A stretch of DNA of 64,000 bases, taken from Haloplasma contractile SSD-17B (GTDB lineage Bacteria; Bacillota_I; Bacilli_A; Haloplasmatales; Haloplasmataceae). The position numbers and the translations under genes were made by a program. The DNA is taken from the NCBI RefSeq assembly GCF_000215935.2, contig NZ_AFNU02000002.1, forward strand, positions 186,001-250,000, given 5' to 3'. Position 1 is the stretch's first letter, and each line of letters opens with the position of its first letter. The notes under the pieces were generated by a model. That model was given only the letters and a program-made list of their open reading frames with translations, was not told where the DNA came from and did no database searches. Of this stretch, positions 51,386-60,964 are shown in pieces.

Positions 51386-53281
51386 TTATATAACTGACTC
51401 TAACGCTTCATATAAACTGTCAATCTCATCTTGTGTATGTTCTTTTTTATAATGTAACTCCTGAAGATAGTTTAAATTACTTCCATTTATATTCATCTCT
51501 TCTATTATATTCGAAAGATCCTTTTCTCTTTTTTCAATTTCTGATTGAATTCTTTGTAGCGTTTTTTCCTTGTCTTGTTCGCTTAAAACTTTCTTATTTC
51601 TATTTGCTTTATTCTTATTTACTTCGTTCTTCTTTTTAGACGTATTCTCTTCTTGTTTAAACTTAATAGATTCTTTCTTTTTTTCCTGTAAATAGTATTC
51701 ATAATTACCGTTATAGACCATTAACTTATTTGATGTTAATTCTACCATTCTGTTTGATAGTCTGTTAATAAAATAACGGTCATGTGATATTACAATTATT
51801 GTGCCATCAAATGCTAGTAAACTCTCTTCTAAAATCTCTCTTGATTCAATATCTAAATGGTTCGTTGGTTCATCTAGTAATAGGACATTCACTTTTTCAT
51901 CCATAAGCATTAATAATTTAAGACGACTTTTTTCTCCACCTGATAAAATATTAATCTTTTTAAATACATCTTCCTTTCTGAATAAGATACCTGCAAGCGA
52001 ATATCTAGCTTCCCCGTTGGTACAATTGAAATACTGCCTATAGGTCTCTAGTATTGTGAGGTTTTCATCCTTAAAAACAACCTCCTGTGGTAAATAGCCT
52101 ACCTTTAATCTAGAGCCTCTCTTAACCGTACCATGATCCGGTTTGACTTCTTCCCTAATAATATTTAATAGTGTCGTTTTTCCTGTACCATTTTCCCCTA
52201 TAATAGTTAAGCAGTCTTGGTAAAAAACCTCAAGATTTAAATGGTCAAATAAGTTCCTACCATTATACGATTTACTTATGTTATTAAGTTCATACACCCT
52301 TTTTCCTGAGCGATTCTGTTCTTCAAAGTTCAACTTAATGGTTGCACCTGTCGTTGGCTTTTCAACTCTGTCTATTTTAGATAATCGTTTTTCAAGTTCT
52401 TTTGCTTTTTTATACATCTTCTCACTGTCGCGCATATTTCCCCATATGCGGTACCGTTTAATTTGGTCTTCCATGTTCTTTATCTTCTTCTGCTGATTCT
52501 TAAACTCCTTCATCGCTTCCTCAAATCGTCTCTCTTTTTCAACCTTATAAAAGCTATAATTTCCTTTATATACTTCAATCCCGTCTGGATGTAATTCAAT
52601 TATTTTAGTAACAACACGGTCTAGAAAATAACGGTCATGTGAAATAAGAACTACTGCTCCGTCATATTTTTGTAGATAGTCTTCTAGCCAATTAACCATT
52701 TTTATATCTAGGTGATTGGTAGGTTCATCTAATAGCAATACATCTGGTTCTTCTAATAATACCTTACCAAGCATGACTCTTGTTTTTTCACCACCACTCA
52801 ATCGATCAAATGATAATTCAGTTAGATGTTCTAAGTTTAATCCAGTTATAATCTTGCCTAATTTCTCTTCAGTATCATAGCCTCCTGATAACTCAAACTT
52901 CGTTTGTAATTCACTGTATACGTTTAGTATGCGTTCTAATTCATCACCAGTTACATCTGCCATCTCTAGTTCTAATGCGGTTAATTTCTTTCTCATAATT
53001 TGAATAGCAGAGAATGCCTTTGTTAATAAGTCCATTGTTGTTTCATGATTTTTATATTCTGGTATTTGATTTAAATAACTAAGTTTGATACCTTTTCTTA
53101 AAAATAATTCCCCCTCATCATAATGATCACCAAGTAATAGTTTCATAAGAGTCGTTTTACCTATCCCATTTCGCCCAATTAATCCCACTCGTTCACCTGA
53201 GTGAATCTCAAATGATACATTCTCAAAGAGTAAGTTACCTCCGAATGATTTCTTCAATTTGTGTGCTCCTATTTCAATCAT
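51386..53281 (-). CDS. ydiF: ABC-F ATPase, YdiF/YheS-like, with C-terminal coiled coil
   Basis: A 631-residue protein with two intact ABC domains: GRNGIGKTT and GENGTGKTT Walker A motifs, LSGGEKTR and LSGGEKSR signatures, and DEPTNHLDI twice with both catalytic Glu residues. The interdomain linker (about 240-320) is basic and helical, as in ribosome-acting ABC-F proteins. Residues about 530-631 form a lysine-rich linker and coiled coil, the C-terminal extension of YdiF/Uup-type members. Length and layout fit Bacillus YdiF. ABC-F proteins adjust translation or protect ribosomes from antibiotics. GGAGG precedes the ATG; the leader is structured. Confidence 0.88.
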   Translation of the reverse strand: MIEIGAHKLKKSFGGNLLFENVSFEIHSGERVGLIGRNGIGKTTLMKLLLGDHYDEGELFLRKGIKLSYLNQIPEYKNHETTMDLLTKAFSAIQIMRKKLTALELEMADVTGDELERILNVYSELQTKFELSGGYDTEEKLGKIITGLNLEHLTELSFDRLSGGEKTRVMLGKVLLEEPDVLLLDEPTNHLDIKMVNWLEDYLQKYDGAVVLISHDRYFLDRVVTKIIELHPDGIEVYKGNYSFYKVEKERRFEEAMKEFKNQQKKIKNMEDQIKRYRIWGNMRDSEKMYKKAKELEKRLSKIDRVEKPTTGATIKLNFEEQNRSGKRVYELNNISKSYNGRNLFDHLNLEVFYQDCLTIIGENGTGKTTLLNIIREEVKPDHGTVKRGSRLKVGYLPQEVVFKDENLTILETYRQYFNCTNGEARYSLAGILFRKEDVFKKINILSGGEKSRLKLLMLMDEKVNVLLLDEPTNHLDIESREILEESLLAFDGTIIVISHDRYFINRLSNRMVELTSNKLMVYNGNYEYYLQEKKKESIKFKQEENTSKKKNEVNKNKANRNKKVLSEQDKEKTLQRIQSEIEKREKDLSNIIEEMNINGSNLNYLQELHYKKEHTQDEIDSLYEALESVI

Positions 53282-53563
53282 ATTACATCCTCCATTAACT
53301 TCGTTTACTTACTGTTAAAGTTACAAAACGGTTAACTTGATACCGATCTATGTCCTAATTTTTATAAGTGCTCAATATGAGTTGCTAATTTAATTGATAA
53401 CCTTTTTTCATAATCAAGCACTCATTATTTTATCTTGTTTTTTTAACTTATATTCATTTATAGGGTCGATACTCTACATCTTATATACCAATTTTAACCA
53501 GTTATACTGTCTTTATTATAACCGATTATTAATTACTTTACTAGATACTTAATAAGCATAATC
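53282..53563 (-). other. Leader region of the ydiF-like gene with overlapping inverted repeats
   Basis: On the minus strand ATGAGTGCT, ACTCAT and AGCACT occur within 70 bases (about 53371-53435) and can pair in alternative ways. A short frame MKKGYQLN lies between them but lacks a ribosome site. It may be a regulatory leader; otherwise the region is plain AT-rich spacer. Confidence 0.35.
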
Positions 53564-53600
53564 AAAAGAAGCCAGTATCACCCAACTACTGACTTCTTTT
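53564..53600 (-). terminator. Terminator of the giant repeat-protein gene
   Basis: AAAAGAAGTCAGTA pairs with TACTGGCTTCTTTT (one G-T pair) on the minus strand. Confidence 0.85.
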
Positions 53601-53625
53601 AATAGTCTTCATTTAGTTTTATTAA

Positions 53626-56600
53626 TTACCATGCACTTGCATAATTAGTGAGCACATATTCTATACCCTGTTTTGTTAAGAATGTTGTTCGGTCTCCATT
53701 TTCATAGTGATGATCAGCTAATAAAGTATTTTCATCAATAACACTGTGGATTTCATTCGTTAAACCATTTCTAACAATCATTGAATTTAAAACTAGATCC
53801 TGCTCTGTTTCCGTTAAATTCATGATGCTCGTTATATCAAAGGATACTGTAGTGAAGGTTCCTGAGCCTGATGTGAGTGTATTTGCCGCAAGAATGAAGT
53901 TTTTAATTTCTTCCTTCTCAGTAATATCATTTTGGTAAATTAAGTCCTGTTTCGCAAGTTCTGGAATATCTATATAACTATTTCCTTTTAACATGTTATC
54001 ATACGTGGCATGAATTGATGCACTCAACAACATTGTGTCTAGATCCGATTTACTCATAGTAGTAATCAATGTAGCATCCATTGCGCCTTCAAAATCTGTT
54101 ATATTTAATAATTTTAGTGATGTTAAAAGTTTACTTAGCTCGTCTCGTTCAACTTGCTTTTCTGTAATTTGGTTAACCTCAATAGATTCCCTAAAATGAG
54201 TCGGAATTATTAGTGTAGAAGCACCTACAGAAGTTTGCTCATCTAATGCGTGATCAAGTATTAAATCTGATATGGTAGCCTGTATCGATACAGAGTTAAG
54301 TAAGATATCATAGTTTGCATTTAATACGTTATTTGGGCTCACATCATTTATATGTTCCATATCTATATATCCCATCTCAATAAATGCATTAATCGTCGCT
54401 TTGATTTCTTGCTTCACTACAAACTGCGTTCCCGATACGTCTTTTTGTATATATGTATCAGAAGCTTCTAAATATGTAGGTATAATTAAGACCGTATCAT
54501 TTAGCTCTAATAGTTTCTTAGAGATAGTAGCATGCATCGTTGCAGATGATAATAATGTTGTTTGGTTTGTGTCTTGATCAAGTGTGTTTAGACTAACATC
54601 ACCTGTAAAGCTGTTAATACTTGTAAACCCTAATAGGTTAAGACCATCTAATAGATTCTGTAACTCATCTTTAATTATGAATTCAGTCTGCCCTACTATA
54701 CGTTTAGTTTCTATACCTGATATATCTGATTCTGGAATTAGTAGTACATCATCACCTAGTGAAATTAATTGATCTGATATTGTAGCGTGAAAAATTGCTG
54801 ATTCTAATAAGGCATTTAGATTATTTGATAGGCTACTTACTCCTAATGTTTCTATGTCATTAAAGTCACTGAGTTCTAACACTAGTACTGCCTCTAATAC
54901 TTCCGTTATTTCATCTTTAGAGATATATTCAATCTGATCTTGGTATCTAACTAATTCTCCATTTATAGTTTGTTCTGGTACTAGAAGCACATTTGATGTG
55001 CTATCCGTTAAATCAAGTAGCATTGTTGATAATGTTGCATGTGTTATTGCTGAATTTAACACAGTCTCCGTTTTTTCATCATCGAGAACTTTCGCGTCGT
55101 CATCTGTTGATAAATTATGAATAATGGAAGCGTCGAAAGCCATTGTCTTTATATCAGTAAATCCTAGTTGAGATGCTGATTTAAATAATTGTTTAGTCTC
55201 TTCTTTAGACACAATTTGTCTTTCAATCTCTTTTACATACACACTTGTTAATGAGTTTGACGGAATAGTTAGTATACCTCCTCCATCTTCTACTATTGTA
55301 TTTCCTATAGTAGCATGAATAATAGTTGAAGCAAATAACTGATCAATTTCAGAGTCATTTAATTTAAATGCCTTTGATAAATTAAATCCTGTATCTTCAC
55401 AAGCTACGTTTCCATCTTCACATGCTAAATGATCAAAGACAAAACGTACAGACTTTGCAAGGGATGTTAATTCATCTTTCTGTATAAAGCCCTCTTCATC
55501 ATAAACAGAATCTACAACTAAGATTGTGTTATTACCAAGATTTAAATCCGTAATAAGTGATGATAGGGTTGCAATCATCACTTTTGAATTAAATAAAATA
55601 TCGATTGATTCATCCGTAAGGTCCGCAATTAGATTTAAGTCTAAACTATCAAAATCAAGAGTACTAGATATCTTCGTTAGTTCATTTACAGCAAGTAATA
55701 TTCGTCTCAATTCTCCCTCTTGTGTTAGGTTTCCTTCTGAATCCAGACTATCATACCAGTTAATGTTTTCTGGTACTACCAGTGCATCAAAAGCTTCTAT
55801 ATTCGCATCACCCGAAAAAATAGTCACCAATGAATGGGACATTATCTTAGATTCTAGTATAACGGTTGCATCGATATCTGACAATGTAGATACAATAAAA
55901 GCCGGGTCTCCAGATTTTAATTCATCGAGTGTCATATTGGTATCCGCCACAGCACCAGCAACCAACCCAATAGCCTGTATTTCTTTTTTCCAGTCTAGTC
56001 CTTCTGGTACTGTAATGATTGTCTGTAAATTACCATTTGTATTTTCTAATAAAGGATCGATCACTTCATATGCTGTTAGCGTAATAACTTGCGATTTAGA
56101 TAATTCATTAAAAAGTTCTCTTACCTGATCTCCTTCGAACGTTACTGTTTCAAGGGAAGCTCCCTCTTGATCCAATCCTGCTGTATTCAATAATTCAAAT
56201 GTAACAGTTGCTACTTTTCCAAACTGTTCTATTTCAGTTTCCCAATCAACCTTATATAATTTCTCTTCAGGTATATTAAAATCGCCTTTAAATTCTCCCG
56301 CTGCTAGTTCTATACCAAGTGGTAACGCAGCAGGAAATAGATCTGATCCTGATAAAATAGTAAATCCTTCTTTTATTTCCGGTCCAGTAATATCACTTAT
56401 ATTCGCTGTATCTTTATAGTCAGACTGCAAATACAGATTTTTAAGCTCAGCTGCATAAGTCAACTCTTTCCTAGGAGCAATTCTATACCCATTGTATTTA
56501 AATGAATAGGCATAATCAAATAGAACGTTATTTAATGAGACATTTTGGTCAAGTGTTTGATCTTTAATTGATAGTAGTTCTACAGTTTTTATTACATAAT

Positions 56601-57243
56601 TAGAGTTATAAGATTGCACTGCTACATCTAATTCTTCTACTTGTTTATCAGGAGGTAGTAAAGTGGATATGCTACCCGATATGCTCATAACCCCACCTAG
56701 TATAATGATTGTAAAATAAACACTTAATGATCCCCTTATAAAACCTAATAATGTTCCTATACCACGCCGCTTAGGCTCTTTCTGATCTTCTTTTGAGTTA
56801 AAAAAGATTAATCGAACAATAAAAAAGATCAGTTTATAAATAATACTAATAATTGTAAAATATAAAATTGTATACACTATTTTTACAAGCAATAATGATA
56901 GATTTGAAAGAAACGTAAGAAACTCCTCATTATTTCTAAACGATGCTCCATAAGTATCACCTAGTATGATGTCTAGGAGTTTAGGCATTGCCTGTTTAAA
57001 ACTCGTTGCATTTACTAATTCTGAATTTATGGTTTCAAATAATAGGGTTAATCCTGGGATCTTCATGTCCCATATTCCTTGTACCACAAAATCAATTGTT
57101 AGAAAAAATATAATGTAAAATATACTCATAACGATTAGTGAGTATAGTGACTTTTTATACCCTCTCATAAAACCGATCAGAGCACCTATTCCAAGCATAG
57201 AAATGAATATAATATACAAGTATAAATTGAAGTTATTAATCAT
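53626..57243 (-). CDS. Giant membrane protein: CvpA-like N-terminus plus about eight extracytoplasmic repeats
   Basis: A 1205-residue protein. The first ~205 residues hold four or five membrane helices and resemble CvpA-type proteins (GFMRGYKKSLYSLIV, RRGIGTLLGFIRGSLSVYFTI). After residue ~220 the protein is soluble, acidic and rich in Thr/Ser/Leu, with about eight degenerate repeats of 80-95 residues. Each repeat reads roughly LLxSaxxHATIsxxLL, then a VLLIP-like strand, a (K/S)DEL helix and a LGFxDI-like segment. Only two Cys pairs are present, in DHLACEDGNVACEDTG. AAAGGGG is about 11 bases from the ATG. Function is unknown; a surface stalk or adhesin is a guess. It is a single gene with its own terminator. 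Confidence 0.85.
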   Translation of the reverse strand: MINNFNLYLYIIFISMLGIGALIGFMRGYKKSLYSLIVMSIFYIIFFLTIDFVVQGIWDMKIPGLTLLFETINSELVNATSFKQAMPKLLDIILGDTYGASFRNNEEFLTFLSNLSLLLVKIVYTILYFTIISIIYKLIFFIVRLIFFNSKEDQKEPKRRGIGTLLGFIRGSLSVYFTIIILGGVMSISGSISTLLPPDKQVEELDVAVQSYNSNYVIKTVELLSIKDQTLDQNVSLNNVLFDYAYSFKYNGYRIAPRKELTYAAELKNLYLQSDYKDTANISDITGPEIKEGFTILSGSDLFPAALPLGIELAAGEFKGDFNIPEEKLYKVDWETEIEQFGKVATVTFELLNTAGLDQEGASLETVTFEGDQVRELFNELSKSQVITLTAYEVIDPLLENTNGNLQTIITVPEGLDWKKEIQAIGLVAGAVADTNMTLDELKSGDPAFIVSTLSDIDATVILESKIMSHSLVTIFSGDANIEAFDALVVPENINWYDSLDSEGNLTQEGELRRILLAVNELTKISSTLDFDSLDLNLIADLTDESIDILFNSKVMIATLSSLITDLNLGNNTILVVDSVYDEEGFIQKDELTSLAKSVRFVFDHLACEDGNVACEDTGFNLSKAFKLNDSEIDQLFASTIIHATIGNTIVEDGGGILTIPSNSLTSVYVKEIERQIVSKEETKQLFKSASQLGFTDIKTMAFDASIIHNLSTDDDAKVLDDEKTETVLNSAITHATLSTMLLDLTDSTSNVLLVPEQTINGELVRYQDQIEYISKDEITEVLEAVLVLELSDFNDIETLGVSSLSNNLNALLESAIFHATISDQLISLGDDVLLIPESDISGIETKRIVGQTEFIIKDELQNLLDGLNLLGFTSINSFTGDVSLNTLDQDTNQTTLLSSATMHATISKKLLELNDTVLIIPTYLEASDTYIQKDVSGTQFVVKQEIKATINAFIEMGYIDMEHINDVSPNNVLNANYDILLNSVSIQATISDLILDHALDEQTSVGASTLIIPTHFRESIEVNQITEKQVERDELSKLLTSLKLLNITDFEGAMDATLITTMSKSDLDTMLLSASIHATYDNMLKGNSYIDIPELAKQDLIYQNDITEKEEIKNFILAANTLTSGSGTFTTVSFDITSIMNLTETEQDLVLNSMIVRNGLTNEIHSVIDENTLLADHHYENGDRTTFLTKQGIEYVLTNYASAW

Positions 57244-57482
57244 ATGACAGTAATCCCCTTTCGTATTCTCACATATTTAAAGCTTTGTTACGTGTTGTTA
57301 ATTTTAAATTAGTCCTGTATTAAAAATATACTTATCTAACTATTATTATATACAACCGCTGTGTAGAATTCTATTATTATATAGTTAATTATACCATTTT
57401 TCAGCGATATCTTTAATATAATTGCATTATAATTAAAAAAGCACACTCACGAATAGAGAATGTACTTTTCTTACTCTTGTAA

Positions 57483-58274
57483 TCACCTTACATCTTGTAT
57501 AGAAAGATAAGGAAAATTAGCTGCTAAATAATAGGAACAAAACGCAATAACACAAATGTATATGATGTATATAAGGTCATTCATCGAGTAGCCAACCTTA
57601 TAATAGTAAGTTCTTTTGTAATTAGTAAACCGTTTCGCTTCCATTGCAACTGCTATACGGTGGGCACGTCTTATACTTTGAGATAATAGTGGTATAAAAT
57701 ATGCCTTAATTTGTTGATACATCCCTTTAATCCCCTTCGCTTCTTTAACGCCCCGTACTTTTAATGCGTAACGTAAGATTTGTAGTTCTTCAATCATGAT
57801 AGAGACTAGACGTATGGCCGCCATAAAACTATAAGCATATTTTGGTTTAATCTTTAACTGTTGCATAAAGGAGTAAAATAGCATGACTGGTCTTGTCGTT
57901 AATGCAAATAAAACACCTACTAGTGCATAAAGGAGCCCTCTAATACCTACATGTAGTCCTCTAAAGAAACTTTCTTCAGTAATGTGGATTAATCCTATTT
58001 TATACCATGTCGTATCACCCTGTCCAAAAAAGATCATCGATGTTATTGATGATATAAAGATTATGATAAATGGTATTGAGACAAATAACAGTCGTTTATA
58101 GGGGTGCCCAGTATATAATACATATAGTGTTAAAAATCCTATCACTAAGTTAATTAACACATTGATATTGTGAACAAATAGAACCGCAATAAACACAAGT
58201 GTCACTATAATAAACTTAAGACTTGGATTGATTTTGTGAAGCCATGTATACTTAGATGTAAATTCAAGCTGCAT
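57483..58274 (-). CDS. ykoC: ECF transporter transmembrane T component (thiamine precursor uptake)
   Basis: A 263-residue membrane protein of the CbiQ/EcfT family with about five helices and the cytoplasmic coupling motif ALKVRGVKEAKG (the ARG-type motif that contacts the ATPases). It is the third gene of ykoEDC; AGGGGG precedes the ATG, 11 bases after the ykoD stop. It ends in TGA, one of the proofs that TGA is a stop in this genome. With YkoD and YkoE it forms an energy-coupling-factor importer. Confidence 0.92.
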   Translation of the reverse strand: MQLEFTSKYTWLHKINPSLKFIIVTLVFIAVLFVHNINVLINLVIGFLTLYVLYTGHPYKRLLFVSIPFIIIFISSITSMIFFGQGDTTWYKIGLIHITEESFFRGLHVGIRGLLYALVGVLFALTTRPVMLFYSFMQQLKIKPKYAYSFMAAIRLVSIMIEELQILRYALKVRGVKEAKGIKGMYQQIKAYFIPLLSQSIRRAHRIAVAMEAKRFTNYKRTYYYKVGYSMNDLIYIIYICVIAFCSYYLAANFPYLSIQDVR

Positions 58275-58285
58275 AATAAAGCCCC

Positions 58286-59752
58286 CTACTCACTTAAATT
58301 CTCTTTATAGACACTAGGATTAAACGTTTTAATATCATCATTTAACATTCCATCTTTAATGCTCCATACTCTTGTGGAAAAGTATTTAATAATTTGTTTA
58401 TCATGTGTCACCATAATAATGGTCCATCCATCTTCTCTTAAGTCCTCAAGTTGTTCTAATATAGTAAAGGTATTCTTAGCATCTTGACCAAATGTAGGTT
58501 CGTCTAATAGTAGAACTGGTTGTTTATCTACAATAGCCGTTGCTACACTTAGCCTCCTTTTTTGTCCTATCGACAATTGATAAGGATGTTGGTTTTTATG
58601 TTCACTCAGTTTATATAATTGAAGGAGCTCATTTACACGGTTTGATATCACTTTTTCATGTTCTCCATTTAGTCGCATGCTATATGCGACTTCATCAAAG
58701 ACACTATTCGTGACAAACTGAAATTCTGGGTTCTGGAATACAAACGAGAGATACTGGCTAATCTTTTTGATCCTTTTGTGAGGTAGACCGTACAATTCAT
58801 AGTTACCTTTTATTTTTATTAATTTCATGAGCGAATGTAGTAATGTACTCTTGCCTGCTCCGTTTGCACCAATGACAGTAATCCATTCACCTGGATATAC
58901 TTTACTATCCTCTACATTTATTTTCTCTTCTTTTCCCCTATACCCTTTAAAATCACTTAATTCAAGAGATGGAGTTAATGAATGATTAGATTTATAACTT
59001 CGTGCATTTACCCCTCTATATTGGATATACTCATCCCATACTCCAGGATACCAGATACCATGTTCCTTTATTATCTGTTTATGTTGTTCAAAAATATAGT
59101 CCTTATTACCATCTGCTAGAATCTGCCCATTATGATTCATTAATACGACTCGATCTACAAAATTAATAATATGATCAATCTTATGCTCAACTATTACAAG
59201 AGTTTTATCATTACTAATCGTTTTTAATGTGTTCCATACCTCTTCAGTTCCTTTTGGATCTAGCATAGCCGTTGGTTCATCAAGAAACAATACCTCTGGT
59301 TTTAAAGCAAGAACTGATGCAATAGCTAAACGCTGTTTCATGCCTCCTGAAAGAGTATTAATTGCCACATGATTTTGTTTAAATTTTAACCCTACTTGAT
59401 TTAAATAACACTCTATCAAATCAGCCATTTCTTCTCTCTCAGTATTAAGATTTTCTAGTACAAATGCAATCTCTTCATCTACATAAGGCATACAAAATTG
59501 TGTATCCGGATCTTGAAATAAAAATCCCCATGATTCTGGTATTTGTATGTGGTCCGTCTTCATTGGAACTTCAACAGAATTAGGAATTAATCCTGATAAA
59601 ATCTGTAATACGGTTGATTTTCCACACCCAGAAGGACCTAAAATTAGTACCTTTTCACCTTTTTTAATATCAAGGGAAAAATCTTTGAATAACAAAGATT
59701 CTTCCCCAGGAAATTTTAATCGCAAGTTACAAACTTCTGCGATGGTTGACAA
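58286..59752 (-). CDS. ykoD: ECF transporter duplicated ATPase (thiamine precursor uptake)
   Basis: The start is placed at TTG 59752, five bases after GAGGTGG; a GTG at 59761 lies within that site. The 488-residue protein is two fused ATPase domains: first GPSGCGKST, LSGGMKQR, LFLDEPTAMLDP; second GANGAGKST, LSIGQKRR, LLLDEPTFGQD. The second signature is LSIGQ rather than LSGGQ, acceptable in ECF ATPases. It energises uptake of the substrate bound by YkoE. The gene lies 16 bases from ykoE. Confidence 0.92.
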   Translation of the reverse strand: MSTIAEVCNLRLKFPGEESLLFKDFSLDIKKGEKVLILGPSGCGKSTVLQILSGLIPNSVEVPMKTDHIQIPESWGFLFQDPDTQFCMPYVDEEIAFVLENLNTEREEMADLIECYLNQVGLKFKQNHVAINTLSGGMKQRLAIASVLALKPEVLFLDEPTAMLDPKGTEEVWNTLKTISNDKTLVIVEHKIDHIINFVDRVVLMNHNGQILADGNKDYIFEQHKQIIKEHGIWYPGVWDEYIQYRGVNARSYKSNHSLTPSLELSDFKGYRGKEEKINVEDSKVYPGEWITVIGANGAGKSTLLHSLMKLIKIKGNYELYGLPHKRIKKISQYLSFVFQNPEFQFVTNSVFDEVAYSMRLNGEHEKVISNRVNELLQLYKLSEHKNQHPYQLSIGQKRRLSVATAIVDKQPVLLLDEPTFGQDAKNTFTILEQLEDLREDGWTIIMVTHDKQIIKYFSTRVWSIKDGMLNDDIKTFNPSVYKENLSE

Positions 59753-59767
59753 TGAAACCACCTCACT

Positions 59768-60346
59768 TTACTCTAAACCAATATAATCATCGGAAGATAC
59801 AGGTCGCACTAAATTTGTTACTGACGTTTTTTCTAACGATCTTACGAGAACATGAGCAAGCACACCTGATATTAAAATAGCTCCAACAAATCTAGCGGCT
59901 AAATATAAAATTAAGTTCCAAGTAGCTAACTCTCCTATATAGCCATAATAATAGTCAATAGGAATCGATGCAAGTGTAGCCGCAACTGAAGCTAAACATA
60001 CCGTAAGCATATCATATCGCTTATATCTAAACATTAAGAAAACAAGTTCTACTGCTAATCCCTGTAATAGACCATATATAATGGTTGATGCTCCCCAATG
60101 TCCTCCAAAAATAAATTCTCCCTGTGCTGCAGCAAGTTCTGCTATTAAAGCTACACCAGGCTTTCGAATGATCAAATACGCCACAGTTGCAGCCATGAAC
60201 CACATACCATAAATCAGTTGGTCGATGTGAAGTCCAACTGTAGAAACCGTAGCATATAGTGGTCCCCATAGTTTATAGATTAATCCAAAAATCAACGCTA
60301 TAACGATTGTTACTAGAATGTCAGTTAATTTTAACCCTTTTTTCAT
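59768..60346 (-). CDS. ykoE: ECF transporter substrate-binding S component YkoE (hydroxymethylpyrimidine/thiamine)
   Basis: A 192-residue membrane protein with six helices and the YkoE family hallmarks: IFGLIYKLWGPLYATVS, DQLIYGMWFMAATVAYLIIRKPG, AELAAAQGEFIFGGHWGA. YkoE binds the thiamine precursor hydroxymethylpyrimidine and/or thiamine. It is the first gene after the TPP riboswitch. In B. subtilis the order is ykoFEDC; the soluble YkoF is absent here. The ATG has GGAGAG upstream. Confidence 0.92.
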   Translation of the reverse strand: MKKGLKLTDILVTIVIALIFGLIYKLWGPLYATVSTVGLHIDQLIYGMWFMAATVAYLIIRKPGVALIAELAAAQGEFIFGGHWGASTIIYGLLQGLAVELVFLMFRYKRYDMLTVCLASVAATLASIPIDYYYGYIGELATWNLILYLAARFVGAILISGVLAHVLVRSLEKTSVTNLVRPVSSDDYIGLE

Positions 60347-60469
60347 TTTTAATCTCTCCTCTTTTATTTGATTGTTTTCTTATCATACATGATTAGTGTC
60401 GGTATATTCCTAACACCTGCCGTTACTCATTGATAAGATCAGGTTATTGTAACAAATTCTTTTTTTACA

Positions 60470-60513
60470 ACAAAAAAACCACCTTCTTTATACCAAAATA
60501 AAGAAGGTGGTTA
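60470..60513 (-). terminator. Terminator serving as expression platform of the TPP riboswitch
   Basis: On the minus strand AACCACCTTCTTTAT and a complementary arm form a stem of about 14 bp followed by seven Ts, 55 bases downstream of the riboswitch and upstream of ykoE. With TPP bound, transcription should stop here. Confidence 0.85.
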
Positions 60514-60569
60514 TAGTTATAACTAAGCTTTTAATACTAGTAAAGTACATTATTTACTAATTATATACT

Positions 60570-60668
60570 ACGAACTCCACTTTCCTACGCTGGTATAAGC
60601 CAGATCAGGTTCTAAGGGTCTTAAAGTCTCACTTCAATCTCAGCCTTTAAAAGGCACCCCTAGTGGAA
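60570..60668 (-). promoter_or_regulatory. TPP (thiamine pyrophosphate) riboswitch
   Basis: Reading the minus strand: P1 arm CCACT (60662-60666), the box AGGGGTGCC, GGCTGAGA, then GACCCTTAGAACCTGATCTGG, GCCAGCGTAGGAAAGTGG. These are the THI-box elements in the right order, closing with P1 at 60577-60581. In the same strand a terminator and the ykoEDC operon follow, which is the classic context. Confidence 0.95.
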
Positions 60669-60694
60669 AAAAATATGAAATTGTTAACACTTTT

Positions 60695-60722
60695 ATCATA
60701 GCATTATTTGGGTAAAAGTCAA
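60695..60722 (-). promoter_or_regulatory. Promoter of the ykoEDC operon
   Basis: On the minus strand TTGACT (60717-60722) and TATGAT (60695-60700) are 16 bases apart, with a TG extended -10. The start falls about 20 bases before the riboswitch. Confidence 0.7.
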
Positions 60723-60964
60723 GGATTGTGTTCACACAAAGTCATGATTCACCTTTAAAAATTTTAGATTATTTTAAAGAATAGTGTAGATATACTGACG
60801 TTATAAACTCTCATGGTTTATTTACGTTTAACTTTTATAAAATTTTAATCATGTCGAATATAAAACACTGCTATTTATACCTTAAATTTGACTATTTCTA
60901 GAATTATTACGTATATGGCACTGTTATATAATATTAAAATCAATACTTTTTTTAAAGAATTTTA

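Noticed and set aside
55526-56128. 200-codon plus-strand open frame
   Set aside because: It lies wholly antisense to the giant repeat protein, has no ribosome site and a composition (Ser-rich) typical of a reverse-frame shadow.
60390-60440. Second TPP-riboswitch-like piece (AACCTGATC followed by a CAGGT arm) between the terminator and ykoE
   Set aside because: Only one short motif matches; the other THI-box elements are absent and it lies downstream of the terminator. Probably chance.
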